This document shows, in pieces, positions 8,848-17,190 of a stretch of DNA of 64,000 bases; position 1 is the first letter of the stretch, and each line of letters begins with the position of its first letter. The position numbers were made by a program, and so were the translations under genes. Below the pieces are notes generated by a model. It ran no database searches and was not told where the DNA came from. It worked only from the letters and a program-made list of their open reading frames with translations. This DNA is from Pseudomonas haemolytica. Lineage in GTDB: Bacteria > Pseudomonadota > Gammaproteobacteria > Pseudomonadales > Pseudomonadaceae. The DNA lies in the NCBI RefSeq assembly GCF_009659625.1, contig NZ_VOIW01000002.1, forward strand, positions 620,001-684,000. The letters run 5' to 3'.

Positions 8848-11018
8848 GCCTGGCCCTGTTTCATCGCTGGCGAAGTGTTCGCGGTATGTGCGCTATTCGT
8901 TGGTCCGTCAGCATCGTCATGCACCACCCTACCGGCCAGAATCCGGATGACACGGTCCGCAGAGGCAATGGTTTCAGCGCGGTGGGCAACCATGATGCGC
9001 GTAATTCGCAACCCCTGAATGGCCTGATTCACGCGCTGTTCACATGCGACATCCAAGTGACTAGTGGCCTCGTCCAGGAAGAGTATTCGTGGTTTCTTAT
9101 ACAGTGCCCTGGCCAGCAGCACGCGCTGCTTTTGCCCCCCGGAGAGCACCGTGCCCATGTCTCCTACCAACGTGTTGTAACCCATCGGCATGGCTTGGAT
9201 ATCACTGTGAATCGACGCGATCCGGGCACATTCGATCAACCAGGACTGATCCACGTTGAGGTCGAAGAAACTGATGTTATCGCGCAAAGATCCCGCAAAC
9301 AGCACATCGTCCTGAGTCACAGTACCTACCAGTTGCCGCAGACCATCCAGGCCCAGTTGCGCCATTTCGATACCGGCGATACGAATCTGCCCCCGAGTGG
9401 CCGGCAGGATACCGAGCATGACGTTCATCAGCGTGCTTTTGCCGCAACCGGACGGGCCAACGATAGCCACCGACTCACCCGCAGCAATGTGCAGGTCGAG
9501 GTTGTCCAGCACCCAGGGCTCCTGCTCGGCATAGCGGTAGTGCAGTCCCTGGATTTCAATGCTCGCATCACAATCCATGAGTGTCTGCAGGTCGACACTG
9601 GAAACGGTTGTTTCCGGTGGGTGCAGAACAATATCTGCCAGCCGTTCGCCCTGCAGTTGCAACATACGCAGCTCGAAAAACTTGTCTACCAAGTTACCTA
9701 CTCGGGTATCAAACTGCGTTTTATAGGCGATAAACGCGATCAACAGCCCGACGCTGAACTGGCCATCTATCACCATGCTTGCGCCAAACCAGATCACCAA
9801 CAGGTTCTCAATACCAAACAGCAACCCATTTAATTGTTGATAGAGCAACCGCAGCTTTTGCGTGCGCAATCCAGCGTTGATCTGCTCCACCAACAAGCCA
9901 AGCCAGGCTGAACGACGCTCTTCCTGGCGCTGAAACAGTTTCAAGGGGCGAATGCCACGCACTGTTTCCAGAAAATGGCTTTGCTGGCGTGCGGCATGGA
10001 TGATTTGCTCTTCGGTCGCATTGCGCAGCGGTCGATACCAAAGGCAGCGACCAACGGCATACAGCAGCATAGTGGCGATCGCGATAGCGGCCAGGGCTGG
10101 ACTGTAGAGCAGCATCATTGCAAGGGTCGCGACGGACATAAGACCGTCGAGAATCGCCGATAGGAACGCCGCCGTCAGCGTTTGCTGAATAGTGTCTACC
10201 GCGCCGAAACGCGACACCACATCTCCCAAGTAGCGCTTCTCGAAGTATTGGCTGGGCAACCGTAACAAGTGGCTGAAGACATTCGCACGCCACTGCACGG
10301 AAAGCAGCGTACTCAAATGCATCATGACCCAGGCACGCACGCCGCTGACCGCTTGTTGCATCAACAATAACAAGGTAAAGCCCAGTACCAATGTACTGAG
10401 CAGATCGTGGTCGGCGCTGATAATGACGTTGTCGATCGTCCACTGAAGCAAGAACGGGGTGATCAGGGAAAAGACCTCGAGCGTCAGTGCCAGCAGCAGT
10501 ACTTGCACCAACGAGCGGTACAGCCCGCTAATGCGCCCCATCATGTTCAGGAGTTTGATTCTTGGTTTGTCTTCTTGCAGCTCGAAACCGCTGTTCGGCC
10601 ACAGTTCCAGTGCGACGCCGGTGAAGCTTTGAGATAAACCTTCATGATTGATCCGGCGCAGCCCCCGCGCAGGATCATGTACAACCACGCCTTGCCGATC
10701 GACCGCCTTGAGTACGACAAAGTGGTTGAAGTTCCAGTGCAGGATACAAGGTAGCTTGAGCTGGCCGAGGCCGCCCACATCCAACGTGACAGCACGAGCA
10801 CCCAGTTGCAGTTGCTGAGCACTATTGATCAGTTGTTTGAGGGCAATACCTTTGAGGGAGACGCTGCAACGGCGGCGCAAATCCAGCATATCGACCCGAT
10901 GCCCGTGGTATCCAGCAATCATCGCCAGGCAAGCCAGGCCGCATTCAGTCGCTTCGGTCTGCAATACCACGGGCAGACGACGCCCGGGACGCAAGGCTAT
11001 GGCGTCAAGAAAAGTCAT
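8844..11018 (-). CDS. Peptidase-containing (C39) ABC exporter for double-glycine peptides
   Basis: The start chosen is the ATG at 11018, which has AGGA upstream; a longer frame to 11072 lacks a better start. The 724-residue protein has an N-terminal C39 cysteine peptidase (oxyanion Gln20, Cys26 in TEATECGLAC, a His in HWNFNHFVVL, an Asp in VHDPARG), six membrane segments at about 160-440, and an ATPase with Walker A GPSGCGKST, signature LSGGQKQR and Walker B ILFLDEAT. Such PCAT proteins cut leader peptides after Gly-Gly while exporting the cargo. Two GG-leader genes in this cluster (14960-15178 and 17775-17987) are the obvious substrates. The gene sits 11 bases after the HlyD gene and overlaps the TolC gene, so all three form one operon. 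Confidence 0.95.
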   Translation of the reverse strand: MTFLDAIALRPGRRLPVVLQTEATECGLACLAMIAGYHGHRVDMLDLRRRCSVSLKGIALKQLINSAQQLQLGARAVTLDVGGLGQLKLPCILHWNFNHFVVLKAVDRQGVVVHDPARGLRRINHEGLSQSFTGVALELWPNSGFELQEDKPRIKLLNMMGRISGLYRSLVQVLLLALTLEVFSLITPFLLQWTIDNVIISADHDLLSTLVLGFTLLLLMQQAVSGVRAWVMMHLSTLLSVQWRANVFSHLLRLPSQYFEKRYLGDVVSRFGAVDTIQQTLTAAFLSAILDGLMSVATLAMMLLYSPALAAIAIATMLLYAVGRCLWYRPLRNATEEQIIHAARQQSHFLETVRGIRPLKLFQRQEERRSAWLGLLVEQINAGLRTQKLRLLYQQLNGLLFGIENLLVIWFGASMVIDGQFSVGLLIAFIAYKTQFDTRVGNLVDKFFELRMLQLQGERLADIVLHPPETTVSSVDLQTLMDCDASIEIQGLHYRYAEQEPWVLDNLDLHIAAGESVAIVGPSGCGKSTLMNVMLGILPATRGQIRIAGIEMAQLGLDGLRQLVGTVTQDDVLFAGSLRDNISFFDLNVDQSWLIECARIASIHSDIQAMPMGYNTLVGDMGTVLSGGQKQRVLLARALYKKPRILFLDEATSHLDVACEQRVNQAIQGLRITRIMVAHRAETIASADRVIRILAGRVVHDDADGPTNSAHTANTSPAMKQGQA

Positions 11019-11029
11019 GGGAGGGGTTC

Positions 11030-12298
11030 CTAGAATTTGCCGGTGAGGCTGTAGAGAGGCTCCAGCACCCATTCATAAAGGCGGCGGCTTTCCTGCAGGA
11101 TGTCGGCATCCAACAGCATTCCGCTTTGCAGCAACTGAGGCTTGCCATAGGCCATAACGGTCTGCTCGTCGAGCTGTACACGCAGACGGTAGAGCTGTTC
11201 GCCGTTACGCGACAGCCCCGGCACCTCACCCGTCATAATGGCAAGATCCGCAGAGGGCACGGCAGTGCGCGATATGGACACCACTTGAGCGTGATATTGG
11301 CCAAACTTCTGATAGGGATAGGCCTGATAGCGGATCAGCACAGCGTCCCCCGGTTTGATAAACCCCACGGCTTTGCTCGGGGCGTAGAGCTCAGCCTGCA
11401 GTTGGGCGTCATGGGGCATGATGCTCAACAACGTACGCGACGGGTCCACTGTCTGGCCGACTTCCGTCAGAACTGCCGTTGCCACACCGTTTCCTGGAGC
11501 AGTGATCAATACCGTACGCTTGGCTTCACTCTCTGCCAGCTCTTGTTCGATACCCGACAGTTGCCGATGTATCGGCGCCAGTGCATTGGCTTGGCGTGTT
11601 TCAAGCCCCGCCAACTCGTTGTTGCGCTCGGTGAGTTGTTGGATGATTGAACTGCGCTCGCGATCCAGGCCCTGCAGGGCTTGACGCTGCCCCAAAAGCT
11701 CGGCTTGCCGCTGCTGGAACTGGTCCATAGAGATGTAGCCCTTTTGCATCAATCCCTGATAGCGATTCGACGCATCCCCCGCCAGCGCCACGCGCTCGCG
11801 CTGGCTGACCAATTGCGCAGCCAGGTTGGCTTGCTCATTACGCAGTGTGCTCACCTTACTGGTCAAACTGTCGCGCTCAGCCTGTTGCAGTTGCCGGGTT
11901 TTATCGAGTTCTTGCTCCAGTGACTCCCTGCGTTGCTTGAGCTGATAACTCACGCGTGCCTGCACCGGGTCGGCGCCGGCATCATAACGTTCACTGGAAA
12001 TAGTCAGCAGAGGCTCGCCCATGACAACGGACTGTCCTTCGACGACAAACTTTTGCAGCACCACTCCGGTTTGCGGCGTACGGACCTTTATCTGGCCATT
12101 GGCTGGAACCAGTTGGCCACTCACCGTGCTGCGCTTGGTGTAAGAGCCCCAGATAAAAAAGCTGCCTACCAAGACCAGCATTCCCAAGGCGAACGTGGTG
12201 AGAAAAGTGAAGGACGTCGGCCGGATCAGCACAATCTCCCCCAGCCATTTGACGCGCTGCGCTTCAGACGCGGCCCTGCGAAATATCCTGTCGCCCAC
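11030..12298 (-). CDS. HlyD-family periplasmic adaptor of the peptide exporter
   Basis: This 422-residue protein starts at GTG 12298, preceded by AGGAGTGAT. It has one N-terminal membrane segment (about residues 30-52), a biotinyl-lipoyl-like part (GQIKVRTPQTGVVLQKFVVEGQSV), a long coiled coil at about 130-260, a second lipoyl half (VLITAPGNGVATAVLTEVGQTV) and a C-terminal beta-barrel. This is the layout of bacteriocin-type membrane fusion proteins such as CvaA. It would link the C39 exporter in the inner membrane to the TolC-like channel. Confidence 0.93.
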   Translation of the reverse strand: MGDRIFRRAASEAQRVKWLGEIVLIRPTSFTFLTTFALGMLVLVGSFFIWGSYTKRSTVSGQLVPANGQIKVRTPQTGVVLQKFVVEGQSVVMGEPLLTISSERYDAGADPVQARVSYQLKQRRESLEQELDKTRQLQQAERDSLTSKVSTLRNEQANLAAQLVSQRERVALAGDASNRYQGLMQKGYISMDQFQQRQAELLGQRQALQGLDRERSSIIQQLTERNNELAGLETRQANALAPIHRQLSGIEQELAESEAKRTVLITAPGNGVATAVLTEVGQTVDPSRTLLSIMPHDAQLQAELYAPSKAVGFIKPGDAVLIRYQAYPYQKFGQYHAQVVSISRTAVPSADLAIMTGEVPGLSRNGEQLYRLRVQLDEQTVMAYGKPQLLQSGMLLDADILQESRRLYEWVLEPLYSLTGKF

Positions 12299-12359
12299 AA
12301 ATCACTCCTGACACCCCTGCACGCCCGATGCTTTGCGCAGCATCCGTTCACGGTTGTTT

Positions 12360-13346
12360 TCACTTATTGATCATTAGTCCGCGTCGGTTATTGTCATCTT
12401 TGATGAACGTTTGTATTTGCTTTCGCCATGCAGCTTTTGTCTGCTCGTCGGCAGCATCACTGAGAGCGGGCATTTTTTTCTCGATAATTCCCAGGCGCTT
12501 GGCGGCTTCGGGAACCCGTGCACTGGCTAGCCAATACCACTTGTAGGCCTCGGGTAAATTGACTGCCTGACCAAGCCCTTTCTCGAAGATATAGCCAAGA
12601 TTTGCTTGCGCCTGAGGCACGTCAAGCATCGCTGCCTCTGTGTACCACTGGGTGGCCATGGGCAGATTTTTGGGCATGCCAACACCCGTGGCGAAACACT
12701 TACCGGTTAGAAAAGCGCCTTCACCAAGACCGGCCTTCGCTGCCTTTTCATAGTATTGACAAGCCGATTCAGGGCTAGCGTCCGCGATCAGGTGGTTAGC
12801 ACTCAAGGAGCCCAAACGAAACAACGCTTTTGAATAATTTAGCTGTGCCGATTTTTTATAGTACTCAACGGCTTGGGGTATGGACTTGCTTACCCCAAGA
12901 CCGGACTCGTACATAAAGCCTAAATTGTAGATAGAAGTCGGGTTTTCATGTGCTGCTGAAAGTTCCAGATAATGCTTGGCCTTAACATAGTCAGCTGCGC
13001 CAATCGCCTGCCCGTCCAGATACAAGGCACCCAAGGTCGCCTGTGCAGCGGCATGGTTTTGTTGGGCCAAGTCAGTCCATAGGTTTAGTGCGGCGTTGAC
13101 ATCCCGGGTGTGCCCCTTCCCCGTGAATAGCAATCCCGCTAGCATATTTCTGGCATCAGGATCGTTAGCTTGCTTGGCTAGCGTAGAAGCCAGGGAATAA
13201 GCACTTGAATAGTCATCTCGGTTGTAGGCCGCCCGCGCGTCGTCTATGTTTGCCGCGTGCGCGGCCGAGAGAAACAGGGCACAGCAGGCTGCCATCAGCC
13301 GCTTATTGAACTGGAATTTTTTGTTTGTAGCAGGCTCTTGATTCAT
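12360..13346 (-). CDS. Secreted Sel1-like repeat protein
   Basis: This 328-residue protein has an N-terminal signal peptide (core MAACCALFLSAAHA, cut at about residue 31) followed by about seven Sel1-type helical repeats of about 36 residues (for example AAQATLGALYLDGQAIGAADYVKAKHYLE and TSIYNLGFMYESGLGVSKSIPQAVEYYKKSA). Sel1 repeats act as protein-protein scaffolds. It overlaps the 3' end of the protease gene by 44 bases, so the two are coupled. In this context it probably sits in the periplasm and holds the protease, peptide or exporter together; that role is inferred. Confidence 0.85.
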   Translation of the reverse strand: MNQEPATNKKFQFNKRLMAACCALFLSAAHAANIDDARAAYNRDDYSSAYSLASTLAKQANDPDARNMLAGLLFTGKGHTRDVNAALNLWTDLAQQNHAAAQATLGALYLDGQAIGAADYVKAKHYLELSAAHENPTSIYNLGFMYESGLGVSKSIPQAVEYYKKSAQLNYSKALFRLGSLSANHLIADASPESACQYYEKAAKAGLGEGAFLTGKCFATGVGMPKNLPMATQWYTEAAMLDVPQAQANLGYIFEKGLGQAVNLPEAYKWYWLASARVPEAAKRLGIIEKKMPALSDAADEQTKAAWRKQIQTFIKDDNNRRGLMINK

Positions 13347-14532
13347 GTGTGTTCCATATTAATTCGTAGTCTTGAAACGCTGGCCATCCCAAGACATAGG
13401 GCGTCAGGTACTTTTGTTCGGCCAGTGTCGTATAGGAAACATCTTTCGCCCTCCCCCCTATGTTCAGATGGGTGGTGGTATGGGTAATTGCTCGGGGAAA
13501 TGTACCATTCGCATCGGTCATTATTTTGCTTCGCTGATCACTCCTCGCTGAACCGACCCTGGTTTCGCCACCACTTAAGTAGTAAAGATTGCCGGTATCA
13601 AGGGAAGCAGCGGTTTGTTGGCCATCCACATTAGCGAGCATATATAAAAACTGAGTTTGTCGTGAATAAGAGCTGCCTAGAAAGACGCTGCCCACGCACT
13701 GCTGTTCAAGCGCCTCTATTTCCGCGGGGGTTACGTTCAGTGCAATATGCTCACTTCCAACAATGACATTGTCGAAACTAGACATCAGGTCCAGACCAAA
13801 CAAACTGAGCGACCCGCCCACGATAACCAGAACGTTTCTGAGTTCAATGCCCGAAAGATTCATCTCCCTGATCAAGCCGTACTGGGCATTCACCGATTGC
13901 CGGCTGTAATAGCTATTGATTTCCACCGGCAACTTAATCAATTCAACGTCATAGCGGAGGGCATCAGACTCGCCGATAACTGTCACGCTCGCGCCCGTAT
14001 CAAACAAGACCTTTGCCGCATGCCCATTGATTTCAACTTCAAGCAAAGGGTCGGTAGCGCTTTTCAGATAATCATTTTCTTCACTGCTTAAGACTATTTG
14101 AGTGCGCTTCAATAAGCCGATTTGCCGATCGCCCACACGTTTGAGCGTATCGACATCCAGCTGAGCGATAAACTGTTCGGCTCGACGAAGCTGTTCTGCA
14201 GTCATGGACGCCAGTACCTGCGCATAAGCCGCGAAGTGCCCATCATTCAGGTGATTACCGAGCAGTATGAGTTTGCAGGCGGTCGCCGTGTTTTCCACAT
14301 TGAGGACTGCGCAATCACTAAGGCTGACTGGCGTCGCGGGCTTCTTGGACTGGGCCCTGGCCAGAACGGCGGAAAGCAGCGTATTAGCGTCTATTCTTGA
14401 TGCTTCCAAACCGCGTAATGGAATAGAACTCGGGGCATACAGTTTAGCTTGTATGTCCTGCAACTCGACAGCACTCACTGGGTTCGACAGCAAGAATGCG
14501 ACCACGTATAGAGTGAGGCTATTGCGGCCCAT
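13303..14532 (-). CDS. Exported retropepsin-like aspartic protease
   Basis: This 409-residue protein has a signal peptide (about residues 1-21, SNPVSA) and an aspartic protease domain. The active-site motif VLFDTGASVTVIG is at about 176-188, followed by the flap-like NVLVIVGGSLSLFGLDLMSSF. A second DTG, in AASLDTGNLYYLSGG, is at about 308-322. Two DTG motifs in one chain are pepsin-like in number, but the local sequences are of the bacterial retropepsin type. It overlaps the preceding secreted-protein gene by 14 bases and the Sel1 gene by 44, so it belongs to the export operon. A role in processing or degrading the exported peptide is inferred; the C39 domain already accounts for leader cleavage. 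Confidence 0.85.
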   Translation of the reverse strand: MGRNSLTLYVVAFLLSNPVSAVELQDIQAKLYAPSSIPLRGLEASRIDANTLLSAVLARAQSKKPATPVSLSDCAVLNVENTATACKLILLGNHLNDGHFAAYAQVLASMTAEQLRRAEQFIAQLDVDTLKRVGDRQIGLLKRTQIVLSSEENDYLKSATDPLLEVEINGHAAKVLFDTGASVTVIGESDALRYDVELIKLPVEINSYYSRQSVNAQYGLIREMNLSGIELRNVLVIVGGSLSLFGLDLMSSFDNVIVGSEHIALNVTPAEIEALEQQCVGSVFLGSSYSRQTQFLYMLANVDGQQTAASLDTGNLYYLSGGETRVGSARSDQRSKIMTDANGTFPRAITHTTTHLNIGGRAKDVSYTTLAEQKYLTPYVLGWPAFQDYELIWNTHESRACYKQKIPVQ

Positions 14533-14911
14533 TTTTCAGTCCCAATGATCGCTCGAGCCTTTTAATTTCGTCTTCCGACAGCAGCGACTTCGGTGGCACG
14601 GTGAACGCTTTTTCCGGCGACGGCAGCGGATTGGCGATAGTGGTCTTTTTTACTTTTGTTGCAATTTCTCCGCTGCTCACGGGGTACAAGGCCTCATCCA
14701 AACACTTATCCCGCATTGTTTGGCTGGACAAGCCATAGCAACCCTTTCCATTTGACAGTGCCCTGGCTTCACAGGTACTGCGACCATCAGGATCCTGCTG
14801 CTCTACACAGCTCAAAGAACCGAATGCGTGGCCTAGCACACTGGCCGGGTCAGCAGCATTAGCGACGGTGTAAAACAGCAACGGCGCCAAGGCGAGTAAT
14901 GTATTTTTCAT
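14519..14911 (-). CDS. Small secreted protein with four cysteines, unknown function
   Basis: This 130-residue protein has a clear signal peptide (MKNTLLALAPLLFYTVANA, cut before ADPAS). The mature part has four cysteines at about 35, 47, 58 and 69, which could form two disulfides in the periplasm, then a Pro/Lys-rich linker and a charged helix. I recognise no family. Its position directly after the GG-leader peptide and hairpin, and overlapping the protease gene, suggests a periplasmic helper or an immunity factor. Neither is proved. Confidence 0.65.
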   Translation of the reverse strand: MKNTLLALAPLLFYTVANAADPASVLGHAFGSLSCVEQQDPDGRSTCEARALSNGKGCYGLSSQTMRDKCLDEALYPVSSGEIATKVKKTTIANPLPSPEKAFTVPPKSLLSEDEIKRLERSLGLKNGPQ

Positions 14912-14927
14912 ATTCGGTCACTCATAG

Positions 14928-14953
14928 AAAGTGTGCCAATCAAGGCACACTTT
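14928..14953 (-). terminator. Hairpin between peptide gene and export operon (attenuator/terminator)
   Basis: A perfect 10-base stem AAAGTGTGCC / GGCACACTTT with loop AATCAA lies just after the GG-leader gene. On the minus-strand transcript it would partly terminate, giving more peptide mRNA than exporter mRNA. On the plus strand it is followed by six Ts. Confidence 0.65.
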
Positions 14954-14959
14954 TTTCAC

Positions 14960-15178
14960 TTAGTACGTAATAGTTAAACCGACTCCCCCCGATAGCTCGC
15001 CTCCCGAAGCAGAGCCGCCTACGGTGACGCTGGTATTACCCGAAGTCCAGGTCGGTCCTGTGTAACCGCCATTTGATCCCAACCACTCAAACTCTCCTGG
15101 TTCCCAATCAGTGACAGGCTCAACCGTCGTCTGGCCGCCCGAAACAAGCGCCAACTCTTTTTCCGTCAGTACACGCAT
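14960..15178 (-). CDS. Double-glycine leader peptide, class II microcin-like precursor
   Basis: The start chosen is the ATG at 15178, with GGAG eight bases upstream; the frame stays open far upstream but without a sensible start. The 72-residue product starts MRVLTEKELALVSGG, a textbook double-glycine leader. The predicted mature part is 57 residues beginning QTTVEPVTDW, rich in Gly, Ser and Thr, acidic, without cysteine and ending GVGLTITY. Gly/Ser-rich cores are common in class II microcins. It lies 94 bases after the Fic gene and before the export operon, whose C39 exporter should cut after GG and secrete it. Whether it is antibacterial is not shown. Confidence 0.85.
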   Translation of the reverse strand: MRVLTEKELALVSGGQTTVEPVTDWEPGEFEWLGSNGGYTGPTWTSGNTSVTVGGSASGGELSGGVGLTITY

Positions 15179-15272
15179 TTGATCACTCCTTGGCGACGGA
15201 AAGAGCCGTCCATGGCCCGCCCGTTGGTTATTTGCCCTGATGGGCGCCTCAATTCCCTCTGAGGAAATAAAC

Positions 15273-16106
15273 CTAGTGACCGGCCATAAAGCCAATGATG
15301 TCGCAATGGAAGCGCACCCAATCATCCCACTCACCAAATAGCTCAGCCTGCCGGATGCGCAATACATGAGCGCCGGGCGAACAGTTATAAAAGTCATATA
15401 AGGGAATGTAGTTTTGCGAAGTACGCCCCATCAGGGCATTGAACAACACACGTGCCAATCGCCCATTACCATCTACGAACGGATGACAATTCATTAGCCC
15501 TACGGCAGCAACGGATGCACCAAATAAGTCTTGGCGACTGCTCGGTAAATCGGCCACATACTTCCAAAGGGCCATAAGTGCCGATGGTATATCAGCCGCC
15601 TGAACAAACTCTACTGTACAGCCACGCTTATCAGGCCTGACACCTACTCGCGTCGTCCTGATCGTTACAGCGGTGCCTGTGAGCGCGCAGGCAGCGGCTT
15701 CCAACAGCTCACAAATCGTCGAGTACTTCAAGGTGACCAGAGACTGTTCAAGTGCTGATGAAAAAACCTCTACATACTGTTGTTCAGTAGGCGTCCTATT
15801 ATTCAAGGGTTCCAACGCATTATTCGTTGCATAATGCTCGAACAGTGGATGTTGGAAGCACCGCGATTTGCCATCGCACGCCAACACTGCCGATACCGAT
15901 CCGGACGAAACAGGCCACGGCTTATTTTTATACGTCTCAAGTCTTGCCTGAGCGTTAAGCACTGATTTAACCGTTCCCTCAGTCAGCACCAATCCAACTG
16001 GATAAGTTAGAGATTTTCTAAAATGTGTTTTTACTTTTGCCACGACAAAATCCATTTCATTCCGGCCCTGTGCCTCGCGCACAAATAACGCTTGCGACAA
16101 CAACAC
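15273..16106 (-). CDS. Fic-domain protein, catalytic motif intact
   Basis: This 277-residue protein carries a complete Fic motif HPFVDGNGRLAR at residues 208-219, with the upstream Fic elements TIRTTRVGV (about 148-156) and AADIPSALMALWKYV. Fic enzymes usually transfer AMP (or another phosphate-linked group) to a hydroxyl side chain of a target. I see no clear (S/T)xxxE(G/N) self-inhibitory motif within the protein and no separate small antitoxin next to it. The start at GTG 16106 is uncertain; ATG 16055 is an alternative. It lies directly upstream of the GG-leader peptide in the same direction, so it may modify the peptide or its target, or act as a separate toxin. It is divergent from the gene at 16324. 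Confidence 0.88.
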   Translation of the reverse strand: MLLSQALFVREAQGRNEMDFVVAKVKTHFRKSLTYPVGLVLTEGTVKSVLNAQARLETYKNKPWPVSSGSVSAVLACDGKSRCFQHPLFEHYATNNALEPLNNRTPTEQQYVEVFSSALEQSLVTLKYSTICELLEAAACALTGTAVTIRTTRVGVRPDKRGCTVEFVQAADIPSALMALWKYVADLPSSRQDLFGASVAAVGLMNCHPFVDGNGRLARVLFNALMGRTSQNYIPLYDFYNCSPGAHVLRIRQAELFGEWDDWVRFHCDIIGFMAGH

Positions 16107-16323
16107 TTGAAAATACCTATTCCTTTAAGAAAGAACACTCTACCAACGAAATATGACACTTTTCCAAAATTCGCGTGAAACTTTTACTGCTTCGTAATTT
16201 TATTGGCCTGCCCCTACTTGACATGTTGCACCCCTCAGCAGACACGTAATACATTGTCTACTCCCGCCCCCTGCCAAATTAAAATAAAACCAGCTTTCAC
16301 CTCAGACAATTGGATAATTCACA

Positions 16324-16836
16324 ATGGCCAACACCGACTTAGACTCGCTTTTTTCACAGCATTACTCCAACGCCAAGACCATGGAGTTCCCAGCCTTCAT
16401 TGGCAACAAGGCAACTTGCAACCCAATCAATTCAGCACCTTATCTAACGTCTCTTTCACGCTTTTTTGAAGAACCTAAAGATCCAAAAAGGAGCTTGCTC
16501 TGCGCACGACTTAAAACCGCTATAGCAGAGTTGGCGATGGCTGATATTGGCGTTGAAATCATACTGATAGGTGGAAGTTTTCTGGACTCAACGGTCATCC
16601 CAGGCGATCTGGATTGTGTGCTCTTCTACTCATTGAGCGCCGAAACGAGCACACTGGACTTTCAGCAATGGCAATATCAGATGAAAAAGCAAGACCTGGA
16701 TGCCCGACTGATCCCTATGGACTCCAATCCACTCATCATGTGGAAAGCCGCGTTATTTTTTGCCGTACTGTACACGCAAAGAAAAAACGCCGAGGGTGTC
16801 CCTACCGGTTTGATATTAATTGACTGCAAACGCTGA
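16324..16836 (+). CDS. Nucleotidyltransferase-fold protein (DUF6932-like), possibly 3'-frameshifted
   Basis: This 170-residue protein has ILIGGSFLDSTVIPGDLDCVLFY at about 80-102, matching the GG-S...D-x-D motif of nucleotidyltransferases (G83, G84, S85, D95, D97). The context resembles DUF6932 family proteins, often found beside GG-leader peptides or in defence loci. The frame ends LILIDCKR, but the next frame continues LKAHPSYLKEIFTTTAQLRNILIF to a TGA at 16952. That reads like the natural C-terminus, so a one-base frameshift near 16830 is likely. It is divergent from the Fic gene. It is markedly AT-rich. Confidence 0.65.
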   Translation: MANTDLDSLFSQHYSNAKTMEFPAFIGNKATCNPINSAPYLTSLSRFFEEPKDPKRSLLCARLKTAIAELAMADIGVEIILIGGSFLDSTVIPGDLDCVLFYSLSAETSTLDFQQWQYQMKKQDLDARLIPMDSNPLIMWKAALFFAVLYTQRKNAEGVPTGLILIDCKR

Positions 16837-17027
16837 AGGCGCACCCGAGCTATCTCAAAGAGATCTTCACGACTACTGCGCAACTCAGAAACATTCTTAT
16901 ATTTAACTATGAGCTGCCCGCACGACACTGCGGATTAATCGACTCGATGTGACACACCACTTAATGGCCCTGAAACAAATAACCAACTTCACTCGGCAAT
17001 TATAGACTCCACACAAGAGAACTGATA
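16837..17027 (+). other. Possible frameshifted C-terminal extension of the nucleotidyltransferase gene
   Basis: From about 16833 to the TGA at 16950-16952, the -1 frame encodes about 39 residues that continue the preceding protein plausibly (KAHPSYLKEIF...). The bases from 16953 to 17027 hold no recognised gene and would serve as the leader region of the truncated peptide start at 17028. Confidence 0.4.
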
Positions 17028-17190
17028 ATGAGAGCGTTAACAGCAGAAAGGTTTTGGGCGTACCTACCAGATCCGCAATGCACAGACCCTTGTCGAGGCG
17101 ATCCAAGCGCAGTTGGTTGAGGTCGAAAACAGGTCGCGCTTGAGGCTGGCTGCCAATCTGGGTCGCCTGTGATTCTGGACGCTGAAATGA
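17028..17190 (+). pseudogene. Scar: leader-peptide start fused to a decayed TolC-family gene
   Basis: ATG at 17028 begins MRALTAE, matching the leaders of the two intact GG peptides (MRVLTEKE, MSALRELTAEE). From 17050 the +1 frame reads GFGRTYQIRNAQTLVEAIQAQLVEVE, directly related to GFGRTYQIRQAQARVDAGRAELAEVE of the intact TolC-like protein (7432-8847). It then jumps to SRLRLAANLGRL, a stop, and FWTLK, matching SRLRLAASLGRLGFWAL at its C-terminus. A deletion has therefore joined a GG-leader start to two pieces of a TolC-like gene. The strand is opposite to the intact cluster. Nothing here can make a working protein. Confidence 0.75.

Noticed and set aside
8634..9833. 399-residue plus-strand frame opposite the ABC exporter
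   Set aside because: Antisense to the conserved ATPase domain, composition typical of a shadow frame.
15273..16106. Fic as the toxin of a plain toxin-antitoxin pair
   Set aside because: No small antitoxin gene of the FicA or Phd type lies next to it.
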